Assembly: GCF_900187565.1 (NCBI RefSeq)
Contig: NZ_FYED01000002.1
Span: 1-64,000, forward strand
Source of the DNA: Pseudomonas sp. Irchel 3A7
GTDB lineage: Bacteria; Pseudomonadota; Gammaproteobacteria; Pseudomonadales; Pseudomonadaceae
Direction of reading: 5' to 3'
DNA length: 64,000 bases
Shown: in pieces, positions 1 through 9,744 of the stretch
Layout: each line of letters begins with the position of its first letter
How positions within the stretch are numbered: the stretch's first letter is position 1
The notes under the pieces: model-generated
Databases searched by the model: none
What the model saw: the letters and a program-made list of their open reading frames with translations, nothing else
What the model was told of the DNA's origin: nothing
Position numbers and translations under genes: made by a program

Positions 1-509
1 TCCAGTCAGCCACGCACCCGAAATATCGATAAGCCCAGACACCTAGTTAGCTAGAGATGGTGTCCGCATAGTCGGACACCCTCTCAAAGTCTACGTAGCT
101 GACTAGATGACATTGCCGAACGCTTACACTCTGCCGTCCGTTTTGACTGGCCCGAGCAATATGAAACGTTTCAGCTGAGTTAAGGGGTGATTTCAAGGCG
201 ATTCTCCAAATCCTTGAATCAAATTAGGTCATAAAGAGGGATAATAAAAATTCATTAATTTTACGCACGACATTCCTATAAGCAATGCCGAGGGTCTCAG
301 GTTTCGTACAAACGACAAGACAGCTATGACGCTAGGCTGCGCGAAAACGTATTGAATTCGTCGAAAGCCGAGAGCGACGGGCGTTGCCTGCGCCCCCCCC
401 TGCAGACGGAAGCGCGAATTACCTTAGTCAGCTACATAGGCGTTCGTAAATGCTGATCATTCGTTTGAGGATGTAGCCACATCAACTCGACGTTGCGCTC
501 GGCCTCACG
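1..509. other. Left-edge intergenic region
   Basis: No convincing gene. It holds an 8-bp perfect inverted repeat with a 6-base loop at 59-80 (arms ggtgtccg/cggacacc), a 12-bp perfect palindrome tgaaacgtttca at 162-173, and a run of eight C at 393-400. The repeats could be operator or terminator structures, but no gene next to them is visible. Confidence 0.5.
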
Positions 510-661
510 CGGCTGCAATCATGAGCCTGATCCAATCGGCGCGCATGAATGGGTATGATTCGTATGCCTACCTCAAAGATGTGCTGACGCGGCTGCCCAC
601 GCAGCAGGCCAGTGAGATCAATGATTTGTTGCCGCAGAACTGGGTAAATAGTCTGGGCTAA
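510..661 (+). pseudogene. IS66-family transposase (TnpC), C-terminal remnant
   Basis: The frame ending at the TAA at 659-661 reads as the last ~50 residues of an IS66 transposase: an AAAIMSLIQSARMNG stretch, then YLKDVLTRLPTQ, then a tail ending near LLPQNW. This C-terminal end is well conserved in IS66 elements of proteobacteria. The rest of the transposase, the accessory genes and any inverted repeat are absent, so it is a scar and not an active element. Its stop lies two bases from the stop of the convergent acetyltransferase gene, so the old insertion reached right up to that gene. Confidence 0.75.
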
Positions 662-663
662 TC

Positions 664-1113
664 CTACAGCCGCTTCTCCATAACGATGGTGCGCTCCGCC
701 CCATGAAACTCGTCGCGGATTTTCTGATAATCCAACGCGGTATAAAACCTTTCAGCTGTAATCGACGATGGCACACGTACAGCTCCAATTCCTGCGCTGG
801 CAGCAGTTGTATGTATGACATCCATCAAGCGCCGCCCGATACCGCCTTTCTGGTGAGCTGGGTCAACGAAAACACTTCTGACGACACCACTGTCGAGACC
901 GGCAGTGCCAATAATGTTTTCGCCCAATAAGGCTACGAAGACCCTACGCTTCGTAATCTGTGTGGTGATGGCTTCAGGAAAAAAGCTCTGCTCAACCTGA
1001 GCGATCACATCAGGCGGATAGTCCTGTGAATTTGACTCAAGCAGGGCAGCTATAACTACGCGGTTTATCGCTGCTGCATCTCTGCTCGTGGCGGGACGAG
1101 CGTGGCATTCCAT
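664..1113 (-). CDS. GNAT-family N-acetyltransferase
   Basis: A 149-residue protein with the GNAT fold pattern. Residues 67-83 form the beta4-like strand leading into the acetyl-CoA pyrophosphate-binding loop, seen as VDPAHQKGGIG at 83-93 (Q/R-x-x-G-x-G/A type), and a helix follows. The family transfers an acetyl group from acetyl-CoA to an amine; the substrate cannot be told from sequence. The length is normal for a single-domain GNAT. It is a single gene, convergent with the IS66 remnant on its 3' side. Function at the family level is firm, the substrate is unknown. Confidence 0.8.
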   Translation of the reverse strand: MECHARPATSRDAAAINRVVIAALLESNSQDYPPDVIAQVEQSFFPEAITTQITKRRVFVALLGENIIGTAGLDSGVVRSVFVDPAHQKGGIGRRLMDVIHTTAASAGIGAVRVPSSITAERFYTALDYQKIRDEFHGAERTIVMEKRL

Positions 1114-1493
1114 GCTGAGACCTCAATCCTAAAGGATTACAGCTTAGCGCATCGCAATGTGACTTCCCTGGACGCTTACAAACAGGTGAACACAATTGCT
1201 TGATATTTCACTCTAAAAGGCGTGGGTTTGGACTGCTATGAATAGTCAAAATTGGGTCATCCCTTCCCCGACTTACTGTCGTATCTTTTACCATTTGGTG
1301 CAATTGAAGGGCTATCCTTAATCAAGTGACCCAGCGTTTGAAAGCGATGTTAAGACGGGGTCAGGACCCTCTGAATCGGTTTTTTACAGAGCGCAATACC
1401 GTAAGAGTTCTGATGCGGAAGCCTGAAACGCCGCCTTCTAGGCGTTGGGTGCCGAATCATCCCCACAACAACAAAACTTAGGGGCGCGTTTGC
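1114..1493. other. Intergenic region upstream of the V4R regulator
   Basis: 380 bases between the divergent starts of the acetyltransferase and the sigma-54 activator. No open frame of note and no clear -24/-12 element were found. It presumably holds both promoters. Confidence 0.4.
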
Positions 1494-3179
1494 ATGACCA
1501 CGAAATACCGAGCTGCAGAGCACTCAGCGCTGCTCAAAGATCTGACCGATCGCATTCATTTCCTCGGCAGTGAAGGGAAAATTTGGCTTGATGAGCAGCG
1601 GATGTTGCTGATGCAGGTTTCATCGATGGCGTCGTTTCGTCGAGAGCTCATCGATATGATTGGTGAGGAGCGCGCTAAAGGCTTTTTCCTTCGCCTGGGA
1701 TACCAATCCGGACTTAAAGATGCTGAGTTAGCTCGTAAATTACGCCCCAACAGCAATGATATTGATATGTTTTTGATAGGCCCTCAGTTGCACTCGCTAA
1801 AGGGTATGGTGAAGGTCCGCCCAGTAGTCATGGATATCGATATTGAGGAGGGAACGTTCTACGCTGATATTGAATGGATCGACTCATTCGAAGTTGAGAA
1901 TCACCAGAGCGAGCGACTGCATTCGGAGCAGCCAATCTGTTGGACCTTGCTTGGATACGCGATCAGTTATTCGTCGTTTTTCATTGGACGTCAGATCATT
2001 TACAAGGAAGTCAGTTGCCGCGGTCGTGGAGATAAGGATTGCCGCATCATCGGTAAACCCGCTGAAGAGTGGGAAGATGCAGATGCGTTCATGCGTTACT
2101 TCCAGAGTGACCCCATCATCGATGAGTTGCGTACTTTGCAGCTTCAGGTTGAAAACATGAATCAACGTCTGCAGATGCGTGCAGGCCAATTTTATGGGAT
2201 TGGCCATTCTGCCAATTACCGTAAAACCTGTGACTTAATTGACAAGGTCGCGCCAGGTAAAGCATCTGTATTGCTACTTGGTGAAACTGGAGTTGGAAAG
2301 GAGGTCATCGCCCGTAGTTTGCATTTGCGTAGTGAACGTGCGGGAGGTCCTTTCGTCGCTTTGAACTGTGCGGCTATCAGCCCGGATCTGATAGAAGCTG
2401 AACTTTTTGGCGTTGAAAGAGGTGCATATACAGGGGCGCAACAATCACGCATGGGGCGTTTCGAGCGGGCAAATGGAGGTACGCTTTTTCTTGATGAAAT
2501 TATCGAACTAACTCCTCGTGCCCAAGCGAGCCTATTGCGCGTTCTACAAGAGGGAGAACTTGAGCGCGTGGGCGATAGCCAGACTCGACGGGTTGACGTG
2601 CGCGTAATCGGTGCTACCCATGACGATCTGGGGCAAGCGGTAAAGGATGGAAGATTTCGAGCCGACCTTTATTACCGTCTGAATGTGTATCCCGTTCGGA
2701 TTCCGGCATTACGTGATCGTAGAGAAGACATCCCTCTCTTGATTGAGCATTTCCTCGAGAAATTACACCTAAGCTACGATAAAAAGACCTTAGGATTATC
2801 TGATCGCGCCAATGAAGCGTGCCTACGCTATGACTGGCCGGGCAATATTCGTGAACTTGAAAATCTAATAGAGCGTGGCGTGATTATTACGGACAACAAC
2901 CAGACCATTTCTGTGGAAGCGCTTTTTCCACAGATGTCCGTAGAAGCACTTAGCATTGGGCTTTCAAGCGAGGGTAATTTGATCAGTCAAAAGCTTCAAC
3001 CTGCAGATGAATGGGTAGAAAGGCTCCTCGATCTGGGGGTGAGCCTCGATGATGTCGAGCATCAATTATTACAAGCAGCTATGGATCGAGCAAAACAGAA
3101 CGTTTCTGAAGCTGCGCGCCTTCTTGGCCTAACGCGGCCCGCGCTTGCCTATCGATTGAAAAAATTACCTGAAGGTTAA
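1494..3179 (+). CDS. V4R-domain sigma-54-dependent activator (DmpR/MopR/XylR type)
   Basis: A 561-residue cytoplasmic activator with the order XylR-type N-terminal sensor (about 15-120), V4R domain (about 125-190), coiled linker (210-230), AAA+ sigma-54 interaction domain (about 235-465) and a Fis-type helix-turn-helix at the C-terminus (about 525-555). Walker A is GETGVGKE at 263-270 and Walker B is LFLDE at 331-335. The sigma-54 contact loop is GAYTGA at 310-315 (F to Y in GAFTGA). C149, E172, C175 and C183 have exactly the spacing of the MopR zinc site (C155, E178, C181, C189), and H100 and W128 match the phenol-contact residues H106 and W134. By homology it should activate an aromatic-degradation promoter when it binds a phenol. 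No phenol hydroxylase lies nearby, so its target is unknown. Confidence 0.9.
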   Translation: MTTKYRAAEHSALLKDLTDRIHFLGSEGKIWLDEQRMLLMQVSSMASFRRELIDMIGEERAKGFFLRLGYQSGLKDAELARKLRPNSNDIDMFLIGPQLHSLKGMVKVRPVVMDIDIEEGTFYADIEWIDSFEVENHQSERLHSEQPICWTLLGYAISYSSFFIGRQIIYKEVSCRGRGDKDCRIIGKPAEEWEDADAFMRYFQSDPIIDELRTLQLQVENMNQRLQMRAGQFYGIGHSANYRKTCDLIDKVAPGKASVLLLGETGVGKEVIARSLHLRSERAGGPFVALNCAAISPDLIEAELFGVERGAYTGAQQSRMGRFERANGGTLFLDEIIELTPRAQASLLRVLQEGELERVGDSQTRRVDVRVIGATHDDLGQAVKDGRFRADLYYRLNVYPVRIPALRDRREDIPLLIEHFLEKLHLSYDKKTLGLSDRANEACLRYDWPGNIRELENLIERGVIITDNNQTISVEALFPQMSVEALSIGLSSEGNLISQKLQPADEWVERLLDLGVSLDDVEHQLLQAAMDRAKQNVSEAARLLGLTRPALAYRLKKLPEG

Positions 3180-3297
3180 GACATTGGTGTTCGCCATATT
3201 GGTCCCCTGCCTCTCAGAATCGAGAGTGCTAGTGATATTGGCACGTATCAGTCTTGGACCAATTTAAGAAGCCTCCTCGTTTTTCAGGAAAACAGAC

Positions 3298-4017
3298 TTA
3301 TTCAAGTCGAAAGTTACTGAGATCTATCGAGACTAACAACAAGTCTCGAATTGGCTTTAGATCATTGCCGCGCATATACGCGCGGCGTTTCGTTGGGAAT
3401 GAAATACCGTTTACTTGGACGAAATCGCTGACGTACTGGGCAGCACGAAACCGTCCTGCCACATCAACCTGGTAGTCGTGTCGACGCAACAAAAAGTCTT
3501 CCCCAAAGTAAAAATCCTGTTCAATACAATGGCTTTCAATCTCCGTGGAGAATCGCGTCCGCAGTACCCGCCATACCTCATTTTCCTCTTGCCAAGGATC
3601 AATTTCTGAAACTTCGAACCGGTCCAATCCCAACAGGAACGGCGTGTTCAGATAGGTCCACATCGCATACCCGTTGAAATACGCAAGATGAAGAGGATCC
3701 CAGGGTGTGTCGATGGCGTGCCCAAGGAAAGACATCCTAGGATTAAGCCGTTCGCTCACGACAACATTCTCACTTGTCTCGATTGCGACACGGCCTCGTT
3801 CGAACACGCTATGCCATTCCGGGCGTCCGAATGGGTACGCAGACGCCGTCTGTTCATGAATTGTCGCAGTCATCTCGCGTGGAGTTCTAGTCGCTTCAAG
3901 TCCCTTCAAGGCCCACAACCCACCTCCGCCAATAATGGTGGCCGTGACGCGTGAAAATTTGTTCCAGCGATCAATCCCGCCGTGAGCCTGCAAGACTTGG
4001 GTCAATAAAACATTCAT
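3298..4017 (-). CDS. Conserved hypothetical protein, 239 residues
   Basis: Not recognised by name. The 239-residue product has no signal peptide, transmembrane segment or nucleotide-binding motif. It starts MNVLLTQVLQAHGG and is rich in aromatic residues and beta-strand-like stretches, with a region near 180-220 that reads like a substrate-carrier or lipocalin-like barrel (alternating R/Y/D residues, then VNGISFPTKRR). This resembles proteins annotated only as hypothetical or LolA-like. It is convergent with the V4R activator (118-base gap), so it is at most indirectly linked to it. The start is the ATG at 4017. The coding call is good, the function is unknown. Confidence 0.7.
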   Translation of the reverse strand: MNVLLTQVLQAHGGIDRWNKFSRVTATIIGGGGLWALKGLEATRTPREMTATIHEQTASAYPFGRPEWHSVFERGRVAIETSENVVVSERLNPRMSFLGHAIDTPWDPLHLAYFNGYAMWTYLNTPFLLGLDRFEVSEIDPWQEENEVWRVLRTRFSTEIESHCIEQDFYFGEDFLLRRHDYQVDVAGRFRAAQYVSDFVQVNGISFPTKRRAYMRGNDLKPIRDLLLVSIDLSNFRLE

Positions 4018-4456
4018 GAAACGTACCTCTCAATACGTGGCGAGTACCGATATGAGCAGTCAGAATCTTTTTTAAGTGTAGCGGGTGCATGGATAAAGCG
4101 AGACGGAAATACGGCTTTGCCGTTGTGGACCACCCATCTCAATTTTTAAGGTCCTTGGCCCCCGCTCCGAGTATGCCAGTGCTTAGCCGCTTGAGTTGAT
4201 TCTAGGAATTGGAGCGCTCAGTTTCGAGGGAATTTAGCTTTCAATCACTAATTAGCGCCAATGTAGGCGCCGTAACCGGCTGGTGGGTCTCATTCAGAAC
4301 CACCCAAGCCAATGCACGCTCTACACACAACGGTTCACACCGAGTAGCGCTTTACGTATTGGATGAATGGACTGCTGACCTTGTGAGCAATTGGATATTT
4401 TATTGGCTCAATTGCCCGCTTAACGTGGAGATCAAATCCCCACAGTGGTAATTGAA
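4018..4456. other. Divergent intergenic region before aceE
   Basis: 439 bases between the divergent 239-residue gene and aceE. No gene is supported: one open frame at 4209-4451 lacks a ribosome site and resembles nothing known. The region should hold the aceE promoter, but no clear -35/-10 pair was found. A weak GG-N10-GC arrangement lies on the minus strand at about 4164-4177. Confidence 0.4.
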
Positions 4457-7102
4457 ATGAAAGATCTCGATCCCTTAGAAACGCGAGAGTGGCTCGACGC
4501 ACTGGAATCCGTGCTTGATAACGAAGGCCAGGATCGTGCTCACTTTTTGTTGACGCGCATGGGTGAGCTCGCCACCCGAGACGGCGCGCAACTGCCCTAC
4601 GCCATCACCACTCCGTACCGCAATACAATCCCGGTTAGCCAGCAGGCCCTCTTGCCAGGCGACGCATTCCTGGAACGGCGTATTCGCTCGTTGGTTCGAT
4701 GGAACGCATTGGCTATGGTCGTACGCGCCAACAAAAAAGACCCTGACCTTGGTGGCCATATCTCCAGCTTTGCCTCAAGCGCAACGCTGTATGACGTCGG
4801 CTTTAATTATTTTTTCCAGGCTCCCACTGACTCCCAAGGTGGCGATTTAATCTACTTCCAGGGCCACGCCTCCCCTGGCATTTATGCTCGCGCGTTCATG
4901 GAAGGCAGGATCAGCGAAGAACGTTTGAACAACTTCCGCCAGGAAGTCGATGGCAACGGTTTGTCGTCCTATCCGCACCCGTGGCTGATGCCCGACTTTT
5001 GGCAGTTTCCAACGGTCTCCATGGGCTTGGGTCCAATTCAGGCGATCTACCAGGCGCGCTTCATGAAGTACATGGAGGATCGGGGGTTCATCGAGCCCGG
5101 CAAGCAGAAAATCTGGTGCTTTATGGGGGATGGTGAATGTGATGAGCCGGAATCCCTCGGTGCGATCTCGCTGGCCGGTCGCGAGAAACTCGACAATCTG
5201 ATCTTCGTCATCAACTGCAACCTGCAGCGGCTAGATGGCCCGGTTCGGGGCAACGGCAAGATTATCCAGGAACTGGAAGGTGTATTCCGTGGCGCGCGCT
5301 GGAATGTAAATAAAGTGGTTTGGGGCCGCCATTGGGACGAACTGTTGGCCAAGGATATCGACGGCATCCTGCAGCGTCGCATGGATGAAGTGATTGATGG
5401 TGAGTATCAGAATTACAAAGTTAAAGACGGTGCGTTCGTACGTGAGCACTTCTTCAACACGCCTGAGCTCAAGGCGATGGTTGCGCACATGTCCGACGAC
5501 GATATCTGGAGGCTCAATCGTGGCGGTCATGATCCGCACAAGGTGTACGCGGCCTACCACCAAGCGGTAAACCACAAAGGCCAGCCGACTGTTGTTTTGG
5601 CCAAGACCATCAAGGGTTATGGAACCGGGGCCGGTCAAGCAAAAAACAATACACACAATGCCAAGAAGGTCGATATCGATAGCCTTAAGGCATTCCGCGA
5701 TCGCTTTGAGATCCCCGTTAGCGATGACGACTTGGAGAAGCTGCCCTACATCAAGCCCGCAAATGACAGTGCTGAGGCACGTTACATGAATGCGCGGCGA
5801 GCGGCGTTAGGGGGCGCAATTCCTCAGCGCAGACAATCCAGCTTCAGTATCCCTACACCACCACTTGATAGCCTTAAAAGTCTGTTAGATGGCACGGGTG
5901 ATCGCCAGATTTCGACCACTATGGCATTTGTGCGGATCTTGTCTCAATTGGTTCGCGACCAGAACATTGGCCCTCGCATCGTACCGATCATTCCTGATGA
6001 GGCGCGTACATTCGGCATGGAAGGCATGTTTCGCCAGTTGGGTATTTACTCCTCTGTTGGTCAGCTCTATGAGCCTGTCGACAAGGATCAGGTGATGTTT
6101 TATCGAGAGGACAAGAAGGGCCAGATCCTCGAAGAAGGCATCACTGAGTCGGGCGCCATGAGTTCGTTCATTGCTGCCGGCACCGCCTATAGCACCCACA
6201 ATCAGCCGATGCTGCCGTTTTATGTGTTCTATTCCATGTTCGGTTTTCAACGCATTGGTGACCTGGCTTGGGCCGCAGGCGACAGTTTGACTCGCGGATT
6301 CCTCGTAGGAGGCACTGCCGGCCGCACAACCATCAATGGTGAGGGGCTGCAGCACGAAGACGGCCACAGCCATCTCATGGCGTCGACAATACCGAACTGC
6401 CGTACCTTTGATCCGACCTACGGCTATGAGTTGGCAGTGATCATCCAAGACGGCGTGAAAAAGATGACCGAGGAGCAGCAGGACGTTTTCTACTACATCA
6501 CGGTGATGAATGAGAACTACATCCAGCCCGCCATGCCTGCCGGCGCCGAAGAAGGCATCAAGAAAGGCATGTACCTGCTCGAAGAAGACAACCGCGAAGC
6601 GGCGCATCACGTTCAACTGATGGGCTCCGGCACCATCCTGCTTGAAGTACGGGAAGCAGCCAAGATCTTGCGCGACCAGTTCAATGTTGCCGTTGATGTC
6701 TGGAGCGTCACCAGCTTCAACGAACTGCGGCGTGACGGGCTCGCTGTCGAGCGCCGCAATCGTATGCATCCAGGCGATAAACCAGCTCGTACTTACATTG
6801 AAGAGTGCTTGGACGGCCGTAAAGGTCCACTCATTGCCTCAACCGACTATATGAAGCTTTACGCCGATCAAATTCGCCAGTGGGTGCACGGGCGTGAATT
6901 TAAAGTACTCGGCACCGATGGGTTTGGACGAAGCGACTCCCGCAAACAGCTGCGCCATTTTTTCGAGGTTGATCGTCGTTGGATCGTGCTGGCAGCCTTG
7001 GAAGCGCTTGCTGAACGCGGCGAAATTGAGCGCAAAGTAGTTTCAGAGACAATTAGCCAATTCGGAATTGATCCGGAAAAACCAAACCCTCTGGATTGCT
7101 AA
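4457..7102 (+). CDS. aceE: Pyruvate dehydrogenase E1 component, homodimeric type
   Basis: The 881-residue product matches the single-chain E1 of gammaproteobacterial pyruvate dehydrogenase along its whole length. E1 decarboxylates pyruvate with thiamine diphosphate and passes the acetyl group to the lipoyl arm of E2. The thiamine-binding motif is visible as GDGECDEPES followed after about 20 residues by VINCN. The protein ends in IDPEKPNPLDC, as in other pseudomonads. The start at 4457 gives MKDLDPLETREW, the conserved N-terminus; an in-frame start 12 bases earlier is less likely. It is followed 11 bases later by aceF. In pseudomonads the housekeeping aceEF lies beside glnE. Here it stands between a regulator and an IS21 scar, so this is probably a second, accessory copy. 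Confidence 0.95.
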   Translation: MKDLDPLETREWLDALESVLDNEGQDRAHFLLTRMGELATRDGAQLPYAITTPYRNTIPVSQQALLPGDAFLERRIRSLVRWNALAMVVRANKKDPDLGGHISSFASSATLYDVGFNYFFQAPTDSQGGDLIYFQGHASPGIYARAFMEGRISEERLNNFRQEVDGNGLSSYPHPWLMPDFWQFPTVSMGLGPIQAIYQARFMKYMEDRGFIEPGKQKIWCFMGDGECDEPESLGAISLAGREKLDNLIFVINCNLQRLDGPVRGNGKIIQELEGVFRGARWNVNKVVWGRHWDELLAKDIDGILQRRMDEVIDGEYQNYKVKDGAFVREHFFNTPELKAMVAHMSDDDIWRLNRGGHDPHKVYAAYHQAVNHKGQPTVVLAKTIKGYGTGAGQAKNNTHNAKKVDIDSLKAFRDRFEIPVSDDDLEKLPYIKPANDSAEARYMNARRAALGGAIPQRRQSSFSIPTPPLDSLKSLLDGTGDRQISTTMAFVRILSQLVRDQNIGPRIVPIIPDEARTFGMEGMFRQLGIYSSVGQLYEPVDKDQVMFYREDKKGQILEEGITESGAMSSFIAAGTAYSTHNQPMLPFYVFYSMFGFQRIGDLAWAAGDSLTRGFLVGGTAGRTTINGEGLQHEDGHSHLMASTIPNCRTFDPTYGYELAVIIQDGVKKMTEEQQDVFYYITVMNENYIQPAMPAGAEEGIKKGMYLLEEDNREAAHHVQLMGSGTILLEVREAAKILRDQFNVAVDVWSVTSFNELRRDGLAVERRNRMHPGDKPARTYIEECLDGRKGPLIASTDYMKLYADQIRQWVHGREFKVLGTDGFGRSDSRKQLRHFFEVDRRWIVLAALEALAERGEIERKVVSETISQFGIDPEKPNPLDC

Positions 7103-7113
7103 GGAGCTTTTCC

Positions 7114-8766
7114 GTGAACGAAATCATTCGCGTACCCAACATCGGCAACGGTGACGGCGAAGTCATCGAGCTGTTTGTGCAAGCCGGTGACCGCATTGAA
7201 GCAGAACAAAGCATTCTTACTCTGGAATCAGACAAGGCCAGTATGGAAGTGCCTACACCGAAAGCAGGTGTCATTAAGAGTCTGAAGGTGAATCTGGGCG
7301 ATCGTCTGAAAGAAGGCGACGAACTGATTGTTCTGGAAACTGAAGATGCAGAAGTATCGGTGCCTATGCATGCACTCGTCCAGCCGACTGCCCCTAATGT
7401 AGAGCCAACTGGCGCCCATGCAACTGAAATGCCTTCTGTTGCCGCGCCAGGCAATAGCACTCAGCAAGTGTTGGTCCCTGACATCGGTTCTTCGGGTAAG
7501 GCACAGATCATTGAAATCCAAGTCAAGGTCGGCGACTCGGTCGAGGCAGACCAGTCGCTGATAACTTTGGAGTCGGACAAAGCGAGCATGGAGATCCCTT
7601 CACCCAGCCCGGGAGTAGTCGAAAGTCTCAACGTCAAGCTAAACGACCAAATTGGCTCTGGTGATCTTATTTTGGTGTTGAAGGTTGCTGGTGAGATGGG
7701 CGTAAAGCCGCAAGCACCGAAAGAGGTACCCGCGTCAGTTGAGACACCAGCCGCCTCCTCTACCGCAACGATCGCCCACCCCCCTGGCGATCAAAAAAAC
7801 GAGATTGCTACGCAAGCATCGAATGTCGTGTTAGCCAAGGCATCTGCCAAGGTTCACGCCGGCCCAGCCGTGCGTCAACTGGCCCGTGAATTTGGCGTTG
7901 ATCTGAGCGCTGTTGGTGCCAGTGGCCCGCACGGACGCATCCTCAAAGAAGACGTGCAGGTTTACGTTAAAGCCATGATGCAGAAGGCCAAGGAAGCGCC
8001 GGCCGCTGCTGCTGGCGCAACCAGTGGCGCGGGCATATCTCCGATTCCGGTCGTGGACTTCAGCCGTTTCGGCGAAATCGAAGAAGTGCCGATGCCACGC
8101 CTGATGCAGGTCGGTGCTGCCAACCTGCACCGCAGTTGGCTGAACGTACCGCACGTGACGCAATTCGACTCGGCCGATGTCACCGAACTCGAAGCGTTCC
8201 GTAACGCCCACAAAGCCTTTGCAGAGAAGGCCGGCGTCAAGCTGACCATCTTACCATTGCTGCTCAAGTCCTGCGCACACCTGCTCACGGAACTGCCGGA
8301 CTTCAACAGCTCGCTGGCTCCGAACGGCAAAGCGATCATCCGCAAGAAATACGTGAACATCGGCTTCGCAGTCGACACCCCTGATGGCCTGTTAGTACCG
8401 GTGATCAAGAACGTCGACCAGAAGAGCCTGCTGCAACTGGCCGCCGAAGCTGCTTCCCTGGCTGATAAAGCCCGGACCAAAAAGCTTTCGTCGGACGAGA
8501 TGCAAGGCGCCGGCTTCACCATTTCCAGCCTCGGCCACATTGGCGGCACCGGCTTCACGCCGATCGTCAACGCGCCAGAAGTGGCGATCCTCGGTGTTTC
8601 CAAGGCAACCATCCAGCCAGTCTGGGACGGCAACGCTTTCCAGCCGAAATTGATGCTGCCGCTGTCGCTGTCCTACGATCACCGTGTGATCAACGGCGCC
8701 GCCGCTGCACGCTTCACCAAGCGGCTAAGTGCGTTGCTTGGCGACTTACGGGAGCTATTGATGTAA
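7114..8766 (+). CDS. aceF: Pyruvate dehydrogenase E2, dihydrolipoamide acetyltransferase
   Basis: The 550-residue product forms the core of the pyruvate dehydrogenase complex and moves the acetyl group from its lipoyl arms to CoA. In order: two lipoyl domains, each with the lysine motif ESDKASME (about 37-46 and 153-162); Ala/Pro-rich linkers; a peripheral-subunit-binding domain around 250-285 (AVRQLAREFGVDLSAV); and the catalytic domain, with DHRVINGA near the C-terminus (Asn in place of Asp is also known in Azotobacter E2). The start is the GTG at 7114, behind the ribosome site AAGGAG at 7101-7106 that overlaps the aceE stop. A TTG six codons upstream lacks such a site. No lipoamide dehydrogenase gene follows, so E3 must come from elsewhere. 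Confidence 0.94.
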   Translation: MNEIIRVPNIGNGDGEVIELFVQAGDRIEAEQSILTLESDKASMEVPTPKAGVIKSLKVNLGDRLKEGDELIVLETEDAEVSVPMHALVQPTAPNVEPTGAHATEMPSVAAPGNSTQQVLVPDIGSSGKAQIIEIQVKVGDSVEADQSLITLESDKASMEIPSPSPGVVESLNVKLNDQIGSGDLILVLKVAGEMGVKPQAPKEVPASVETPAASSTATIAHPPGDQKNEIATQASNVVLAKASAKVHAGPAVRQLAREFGVDLSAVGASGPHGRILKEDVQVYVKAMMQKAKEAPAAAAGATSGAGISPIPVVDFSRFGEIEEVPMPRLMQVGAANLHRSWLNVPHVTQFDSADVTELEAFRNAHKAFAEKAGVKLTILPLLLKSCAHLLTELPDFNSSLAPNGKAIIRKKYVNIGFAVDTPDGLLVPVIKNVDQKSLLQLAAEAASLADKARTKKLSSDEMQGAGFTISSLGHIGGTGFTPIVNAPEVAILGVSKATIQPVWDGNAFQPKLMLPLSLSYDHRVINGAAAARFTKRLSALLGDLRELLM

Positions 8767-8796
8767 GGCTTAAGAAGTCCGTGACTTGTCGGCGCT

Positions 8797-8837
8797 GATT
8801 GAAAGCTGACCCACCCTGCCGATTGAAAATTGACCCA
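8797..8837. repeat. IS21-type terminal repeats
   Basis: Two 17-bp direct repeats, at 8797-8813 and 8821-8837, share gattgaaa and tgaccca and differ at two positions. Multiple short repeats of this kind mark the ends of IS21-family elements. They lie next to the istA/istB remnant and mark one end of the old insertion. Confidence 0.6.
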
Positions 8838-8955
8838 GGCGGATTGCTGATTTTGGCATCAGCAATTGTGGATAATCTTAGCAGTTGTGTCCCGGTGGAA
8901 GAGGCATTAAAACCCCACCGCATGTGGGCATGCGGCAGGGTATTTTCGGTGCAGA

Positions 8956-9345
8956 TCAAAACAGCTCATCGTCCTCGGCACCATCATTGTCTTTGCGCTT
9001 TCGTTCTCGTGATTTGATCTTGGTCTGGACGACCAAGCTGCGGTGTTGCAGGCGGTAGGACTCGTTGCCCATTTCGACGATGTGGCAGTGGTGTGTCAGC
9101 CGATCCTGCAACGCTGTTGTCATCTTGGCGCCACCAAACACGCTCGACCATTCCGAGAAGCTGAGGTTGGTGGTGATCACCACGCTGGTGTGGTCGTACA
9201 GCTTTCCCAGCCGGGAGCGACGTTGCAGAAGTCCGGGTCGAACAGGTAGTGCGCACACATCACGGCAAACCGGGCATTGACCGTGCGGCCGTTACCCTTG
9301 TTGACCTTCTCGACAGCGGTCCTCATGTTGTCGTAGATGCGCACC
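8956..9345 (-). pseudogene. Internally deleted IS21-family element (istA piece joined to istB 3' end)
   Basis: Read on the minus strand, the left half (about 9345-9205) encodes an IstA stretch (YDNMRTAVEKV, VNARF, HYLFDP, then GWE). The frame then switches to the C-terminus of IstB (LYDHTSVVITTNLSFSEW, then the DRLTHHCHIVE segment), ending at 8956. Normally istA continues for more than 100 residues and istB has an N-terminal AAA+ domain before this point. Both are missing, so one deletion removed the istA 3' part and the istB 5' part. It cannot encode an active transposase or helper ATPase. Confidence 0.8.
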
Positions 9346-9744
9346 TAACCATGGTCCTTTCCATACGTGGCAAAGTTGTAATGCTTTGTGTCAGAAGTTA
9401 CTTGTGCGCGAGATCTTCGATAACTGGTATTCCTGAATTTCATTCAACATTGTCACCGTACTCAAACGGAAAAGCTCGTACAAGCTTTATGAACTTCAGA
9501 TTTTTATAGAGCGGAATAGTTCCATTGCTGCATGTGTCATTTATCTGGAAAACATCGCCAAGCAGCATAGGAATTCAGTGAAAATAGTCGATTTATCATT
9601 TGATTAAGTGGTAAACATCTCCTTTGACCTTTTAGTAAATCAAAACTCGTGATTACGTCGTTAAGCCTCCTATTTATGGGCTCAGCGGATGGCGCGCTTT
9701 ATGCTTGCCACAGTGTGAGACCTGGCACAAAAGCGTACTAGACC
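9346..9744. other. Intergenic region between the IS21 scar and the LRAT gene
   Basis: About 400 A+T-rich bases without a supported gene. No strong hairpin or repeat was seen. It probably carries the promoter of the following LRAT-domain gene. Confidence 0.4.

Noticed and set aside
4163-4180. Possible minus-strand -24/-12 (sigma-54) promoter before the 239-residue gene
   Set aside because: GG-N10-GC is present but the -12 part is poor, and no activator half-sites were found.
4209-4451. Open frame of 80 codons upstream of aceE
   Set aside because: No ribosome site, no recognisable match, and it lies in the expected promoter region of aceE.
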